Source of the DNA: Plantago elongata
Taxonomy: Eukaryota > Streptophyta > Magnoliopsida > Lamiales > Plantaginaceae
Length of the DNA stretch: 64,000 bases
Reading direction: 5' to 3'
NCBI GenBank assembly: GCA_036897095.1
Contig: JAYMSP010000063.1
Location: forward strand, 31,966 to 95,965
Position 1 is the first letter of the stretch, and each line of letters starts with the position of its first letter. Of the stretch, positions 57,922 through 64,000 are shown one piece after another. The notes under the pieces were generated by a model. That model did not search any database and had not been told where the DNA came from. It was given only the letters and a program-made list of their open reading frames with translations. Made by a program: the position numbers and the translations under genes.

Positions 57922-59335
57922 AAATGGACAAGGGGCCGACCAAGGAAGACGGTGGTTCCTACGCCCCCTCGACGATATAGAGGCTCGACGGATTCTCACG
58001 CCATCCCCTTGTGAAGCATACGGAGAAGAATTTGGATCTTGGACGGGGAAGCAATCGGGAGGAAGGACAGGTTGGGGATCTTGATTCTGACGGTGAGCGG
58101 ATGGATGAAAATCAAATTCTGATTGTTGTATCGGCTGAGCAATCTGACCAATCGAATCAATCGTCGCCTGGCGTGATTGTTAAACCGACGAATGGACACA
58201 AACCAGAACATGGGTTAGTGCAGACTATTTCAGATAAATTTGAGGAGAAGCTTGAACATCCAACTCAATCGTGGACTGATATAATATGAGGAAATAGAGA
58301 CACGACCCGTGGTTTGGCCATTAGTTTCACAGCTCCTGCGGTGGTTGATGGGGAAATCGAAGTCGAGATTGACGACGAGGATGTCGCATCTGAGATAGAC
58401 TTCTGGAAAACTTCATTCATTATGTATGTTTTAGGTGGTGATTTGACAATGACTATACTGAAACAATACATGGAGAATTTTTGGAATTTTGTTCAACTAA
58501 CTGAGATTTTTTACAACGAGGAAGGGTATTTCATTCTCAAATTCAGGACTTTAGATGATATAAATATTGTGATGAAGAAAGGACCATATACAATTCACAA
58601 TGTGACCATGTTCCTACATGAATGGGTGACAAGATTCTCATTGAAGAATGACATGTTGCGAGCTGTCCCAATATGGATTAAACTGCCACATCTCCCGCTA
58701 CACTTGTGGGGAACAAAAAGCTTAGGAAAAATAGGGAGTGCTCTGGGGAAACCTTTATTCGTTGATGAGTGTACGACTCATAAGTTGAGAGTGTCTTATT
58801 CCCGAATGCTTATGCAGGTGCACATAACTAAGAAATTACGGGAATATATTATTATTAAGGATTTGAAGCAAAAGATGATTTAACAACCCGGGAGTATGAA
58901 TATAAGCCACTTTTTTGTGACAAGTGCAAGAAATTGGGTCATGTATGCACCAATCAGCCTAAGAGAGTTGCCCCACGGGTCCAGCAGAAACAATGGCGTG
59001 TACACACTGATCGTCCTGAGATTGCGATGGTACAAAGAGATAGGAACGATCGCGGACTCCTTGCTCCATGCAGTTCTGCTTTGGTGCCTACTGGATGCAC
59101 CACGATCGAAGTTGGTAGCAGCTCAGGCGTGAACAACTCAACAGAGCAACCGGCTCGGTCAGTAGCGCAAGATGGTTGGCAGCGGGTCGAGAGGTCCCCT
59201 AGAGGTCGCATAGGAAAAGAGCCTATGAATCATGACATGGCTAATGGGATGGAACAGAGTTTACCTTGTCGGAATGGTTTTGAGTCACTGAGTATTGCGG
59301 ATGATCCTCTGGTGAATTTGGAATCAGATCCATGA
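57922..59335 (+). pseudogene. LINE ORF1 pseudogene (DUF4283, CCHC)
   Basis: A basic RGRPRKT motif at about 57932-57955 marks the N terminus. The main frame (58011 onward) has a TGA at 58287-58289, where the reading otherwise continues, and stays open to 58883. It encodes a DUF4283-like RNA-binding region (YMENFWNF, RAVPIWIKLPHLPLHLWG, LGKIGSALGKPLFVD). After a frameshift near 58880 the zinc-knuckle part follows (YKPLFCDKCKKLGHVC) and continues to TGA at 59333-59335. The stop overlaps the ORF2 ATG in an ATGA, as in intact plant LINEs. The product would coat the LINE RNA. Confidence 0.82.
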
Positions 59336-62300
59336 TTATATCATGGAATGTGAGGGGGTGTAATAACGTAGCCAAACTTTGTGGGATCATTAGCTACCGT
59401 CTCTCTGATTTAAAGTTTGCATTTGCTATACTGGTTGCAACTAGGTTAAAGCAGGGGAAAAGTGAACACATTAGGAGTAAATTGGGTAACAAGTGGAAGT
59501 TTCTGGATAGTTATGCCTATCATCCTAATGGTCACATTTGGATACTTTGGGACCCAAAGCAAACTGTTGTCAAGATGGTTTCAGGAAGTGCGCAATATCT
59601 TCATTGTGGTGTATATGACATGAATGTATTACTCATCACCTGGGTAACTGGGATTTATGCTCTGAACTAGTTGGAGGATCGACGGGTACTCTGGCAGGAT
59701 GTGGAGAGAATCAGTCCACAAGTACAAGGAAATTGGTTCCTTTTGGGTGATTTTAATAATGTATTGACTTAACAAGATCGAATTGGAGTAATGGTCCATT
59801 TGTCTGAATATTGTGACCTGGTTCGCATGATGGATGTGGTGGGGCTTTATGAATTGGATAGCATGGGGGATCACTTCACCTGGCACAACAAACATTCGCG
59901 AGACCCTGTATACTCCAGGATTGATAGAGCAATTGGGATTTGAGTTGGTTCCAAGCATACAGTCATGTGCAGGTGTAAATTATGGAACCTAGCATTTTCG
60001 ATCATGCCATGCTTGTTATACGGCTCTAGGAAAGCTCCCCACCTCAGTGGTAGCAATTTCGACTCCTCAATGCCACAGCTGAAGCACCGGACTTCGTGGA
60101 CACTATTTGACTTAGTTGGATGGCTCATGCGGAGGGACGGACAATGGTCATTATGTGGCATAAACTCAAGAGGCTACAACCCACAATTAGGAAGATGCAA
60201 TATCGGGTTTTAGGATCAAGGCAGGAGGTGGAGAATACCCGGACCAAGCTACTTGCAACTTAGAGAGATCTCACAATGGATATAGTGAACTTGAGTAAAA
60301 TTGATCAGGTTAAGGAGCTCACACAAAAAGTTCTATACTAAAATGAGATGGAGGAAAAACTCTTACATCAAAAGTCCAAAGTCGATTGGAACCGGTTAGG
60401 TGAAGGGAACAACGCTTACTTTCATGCTATGGTGAAGGCGAAAAAACCGGAATCTTGGGCTTGTCAAGCTTTAGGGGAGGGGCAGGATGAGCTAGAATTG
60501 GAGGTTTTCAATTTATATAACCGACTCGCAGGGACTTCGGCTAGTCGGCTTAAAGGGGTAGATATACAGGGCTTGCGTGATGGCATATAATTATGGAACT
60601 CGACTGTTGATATTCTCACGGCTAATGTCAGTATGGGTGAAGCTCTGAAAGGAACTAGGGATTTAAAAGCACAGTGGATATACTGGTTTAATGCTAAGTT
60701 CTTCAAAGCGGCTTGGAGGGTTATCGGTGACGATACCATCCAGGCAGTGCTTGAGTTTTTTCAGCATGATCGCTTGTACCTGGCTATAATCTGTAGTTTT
60801 GTCACCTTGATACCGAAGATCCATGAGGCAATAGAGGTTAAGTACTTTCGACCGATTTCATGCTGCACTACACTTAACAAGATCATATCCAAAATTCTGA
60901 CCAATCGACTGGGTAAGGTAATCGGTGAGGTAGTACACGAAAGCCAGGCTTCATTTATTCCAGGTCAACAAATACATGACCACATCCTCCTAGCTTAAGA
61001 GCTAATACAGGGTTACAACAGATCATGCAGTACACCTAGATGCATGTTGCAGATGGACCTACAAATAAGACATATGATATTGTGGAATGGTCAGCACTAG
61101 AGGGCATTTTACAGGATATGAACTTTCCACATAAGTTTATACGATGGATTATGGTCTATGTCTCCACCATTTCGTACATGTATATGGTGAATGGAACACC
61201 TACTAGGGTATTCAGAGTTCGGAGAGGATTACGATAGGGGGATCCATTATCACCTCTGTTGTTTGTACTAGTTATGGAATATATGCACCGGCTGATGAAA
61301 GGATTACATAATGTTCCAAATTTTAATTTCCATGCTAAGTGCAAGTGTCTGGCAATTGTGAACCTTAGCTTTGCGGATGATTTGCTCCTCTTTGCAAGGG
61401 GTGACATGGGATTGGTGGCTTTGCTGATGGAGCGATTCTCGTGTTTCTCTAACTCGACAGGACTTAAGATTAATCCGGCCAAGTGCAAGGTATTTTTTGG
61501 CACGGTACCCAAGGAAGACAAAGATGTCGTCCGATTACTTACAGGTTTCGAGGAGGGTAGCCTGCCCTTTCACCACCTTGGGGTCCCACTCACAAGCAAG
61601 AAACTCACAATCGTTCAATGTCAACCTCTGATTGATAAGATTCTTGCACATATTCGACACTGGAGTGCTAAGCTATTGAGTTATGCATGATGAATCCAGC
61701 TAATTAAGATCATTTTGTTTTCGGTGACAAATTATTGGCTTAAGCATTTCCCCTCCCAAGGGTGTGTTGCAAAACATTGATGTGGTTTGCCAATCCTACA
61801 TGTGGTCAAACAATAGTACTATTACCAGGAAATTACCAGTGGCTTGGGAGAAGGTTTGTGCTCCTACACGACAGGGTGGTTGCAGATCATTGATTTACAA
61901 CTTTGGAGTAAGGCATGCATGTTGAAGTTGCTCTAGAATTTGTGTAACAAACATGATAGCCTTTGGGTCAAAAGGATACATGCTTACTAAATGCCTCATG
62001 ATCACATCTTGTTACTCCTAGCACCCTGATCTAGCTTGTGGATTATGAAAGGCATCTTGAATTGCAAATCATTGAACATGAGGAACCATACATGGGACGC
62101 GATGCGTTTACGCCCCAAGTTCGAGACATGAGTAATGTATGCCGCCCTACAGCCTGAGCGAACATATGTGGAATGAAAGCCCCTCATGCTTGGATATCTT
62201 GCAAGACCTAGAGCAAAAATTGTCACATGGTTAGCGTGTCATGATCGATTGGCCATTAAAGAACGACTCACAGATTTGACATCTTACGGTCTGTGCACAG

Positions 62301-62640
62301 AAATCGAGATAAGAGAGCACATGCTCTTTGGATGTGGTGAGACAAGGCGGATCTGGCGAGAAGTTTTGAGGTGGATGGGAATACAACATTTGCGAGAGAT
62401 GTGGACGAATGAGTTGGAATGGGTACTACAACAAACTAGAGCAAGCATTGGTGGAAGCAACTTCTGAAAGTGGCATTCATAGAAACGATTTATGAGGTGT
62501 GGAAGTATAGTAATAATATTTGTTTTGGTAATAATGATAGTATATATAATATAGCATATCAGATTATTATAATAGTAACTTATAGAGCTTGGTTGGTTCC
62601 TAGGCTTCAACCCCATGTTGGGTGTCTTATGCTTAGATAG
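59332..62640 (+). pseudogene. LINE ORF2 pseudogene (endonuclease-reverse transcriptase)
   Basis: The endonuclease starts MIISWNVRGCNN. The catalytic Glu of the usual ETR motif is Ala here (ILVATRLKQ), and NGHIWILWDP follows. Later endonuclease blocks are split by stops (TAG at about 59669, TAA at about 59771). The region at 60348-60590 is the linker. Reverse transcriptase blocks are KYFRPISCCTTLNKIISKIL, ASFIPGQQIHDHILLA (stop at 60996-60998), then VNGTPTRVFRVRRGLR followed by TAG where GDPLSPLLF-like sequence continues. The FADD active site is intact (LSFADDLLLFARG, about 61365). After 61690 more shifts occur, then the C-terminal zf-RVT block (62186-62467, with KIVTWLACHDRLAIKERL and HMLFGC). 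Many defects; inactive. Confidence 0.85.
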
Positions 62641-62740
62641 TTTTTAGAGTGTAGTCGTATACTCAGGATGGATCGGTCTGACCGTCTTTCGTTTTGTACT
62701 GTTTTTTGGAGTTTAATAATCTATTCTAGTTTTAAAAAAT

Positions 62741-64000
62741 GACTATTTTATTCTGGTTGATTTTTTGTTGCGTTGCTTTCTATAACATATTATGGAAGAA
62801 CCTATGTTAGTTTTGCATTAGAGCGTGTTGACTACTTATAGCCGAAATATTTAGGCCATGTTTGTCATACTGCTGGAGCTGCCATTTCCCCACTCAAATT
62901 GAATATTTTGTACATAAAAATTGAAAAAGACCATTCAAATTCTATCCCAATCAGTCCACCGGGTTTGGATTAATTGTGTCGTCATATGTGTGTGGTTAGT
63001 AAACTTATTATTCATATGATGCGGCTCTACAGGTCAATATTAACTGCTTAAAGTATTAAAGGTAAAACATTAGAATACCCTCTACCATGTTGGGTTTGGA
63101 ACATTTGCTTTGTATTGGGCATGAAAACATTATGTATATTTTATTTTACGTTGAGTATTCGTGGAGTCATGATTAATTTTATGTGAAAAGATCGATGTCA
63201 ATTTACTCATATAACACATTTACAACCATGTGTTTCATTTTTGTTATTGTTTGGGTCATTTTGGATGGAGTAAATTCAAGTCAAATCTAATTTGGATTAT
63301 CTCAAATGAGATTGATTTAGCTCAATTTTAGGGTCATATTTCTTTTCAGTACTAACCCATGGCATCTAGATAACTTTTAATAATATATAAAAAGAAAATG
63401 ATAAAATAAATAAATCAAAAAGATAAGGTAATCAAAATTATGTAAACAACGTTAAAATACGCCTACTCATAACATATATACTTTAAAAGGGATATGATGC
63501 AGTCTTAACCCGTTCGAGACATGACGCATTTTTATTAGTATATGTTTTGTATCGGGTTATACCGTACAGATCACTTAATTAGTAGCAACATACATAATTT
63601 TCTTAAATTGTAGTATTTCTCTAACCGAATCAAAATACAAAGGGTTATTCTTTTTATTTTGTGATCGAGGGAAAGAGATTATTATTCTACAAACAAAATT
63701 TCATATGCTAACGTTGTTTTTTTTCCAACCTTGTGGTGGTATGTATCACATCACAAAAAAGTAAAAAAAAAAAATTAATGTTTTGCATTCATAATTTCAC
63801 ACGATAAGGAATTATACACGATATGGTTGTCTCCTCCACAATCCCCCCAGGACCCGCCCAACCCACGGGCCCTTTATAGATGAATCTAGCAGAGGGAAAT
63901 GTTTCCCTCGTACAAAGTATCCATCAAATCCCCCCCCTCCCCCCGTCCCATCAGTGAGATCAAGAAAGTAGAGAGAATATAAAGAGAATATGACAATTCC
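62741..64000. other. Intergenic, nothing recognised
   Basis: AT-rich DNA with a C-homopolymer patch at about 63930-63946. No gene, terminal-repeat pair or RNA gene seen up to the window edge. Confidence 0.5.

Larger units (their letters stand above)
57900..62740 (+). mobile_element. Decayed L1-like non-LTR retrotransposon (LINE)
   Basis: Carries ORF1 (DUF4283-like plus CCHC knuckle) and ORF2 (endonuclease, reverse transcriptase, zf-RVT region) in the order of plant L1-clade LINEs. There is no LTR. The 3' end is a guess from the end of ORF2 similarity and a final TA/A-rich stretch; no clear poly-A tail or target duplication was found. The 5' region seems nearly complete, unusual for a LINE, which are often 5' truncated. 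Confidence 0.85.

Overview
The window is nuclear DNA of a flowering plant, most likely a eudicot. The evidence is AT-rich intergenic DNA, spliced genes with GT-AG introns, plant-specific families (DUF761, DUF789, F-box-associated, defensin-like), and plant-type mobile elements (Ty1/copia, L1-like LINE, Helitron, hAT, Tourist- and Stowaway-like MITEs). The sequence does not let me name the species. There is no CRISPR array, operon or rRNA.

Layout. The left edge (12-139, minus) may be the first exon of a gene that runs off the window. Two DUF761 genes (2605-3168 and 7171-7653, both minus) flank a decayed copia pol remnant (about 4440-7057). From 7.8 to 14.9 kb I see no gene, but there are LTRs, two MITEs and a six-unit array of near-palindromes (12679-12848). 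A complete 22-exon CTP synthase gene (562 aa) occupies 14927-21142 on minus. From 22.5 to 25.3 kb lie tandem and inverted repeats. A broken F-box-associated gene sits at 26992-27952 (minus).

The most informative region is 29.4-39.8 kb. A segment of roughly 4 kb carrying a small secreted defensin-like gene (plus) and the 3' end of the convergent RPS26 gene (minus) was duplicated in tandem. Both defensin-like copies look intact. RPS26 is complete only at the right end (38338-39769); the left unit keeps only its last exon. Each unit later took private insertions, so each serves as the empty-site control for the other. One of these is a 904-bp solo LTR with perfect 5-bp target duplications.

A decayed Helitron (about 40106-44400, minus coding) lies just upstream of RPS26 and has lost its HUH and Walker A residues. 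From 44.6 to 49.7 kb there is a tRNA-like SINE, possible degraded exons and diverged tandem repeats. A six-exon DUF789 gene (435 aa) lies at 49772-53396 (plus). The right end holds a hAT-type non-autonomous element, a second solo copia LTR, and a decayed L1-like LINE (about 57.9-62.7 kb) with a tRNA-like sequence just upstream.

The genes are unrelated housekeeping or plant-family genes and form no shared pathway. I found no convincing undescribed system. The best leads are the duplicated defensin-like locus, the near-palindrome array and the 23-25 kb repeat structure.
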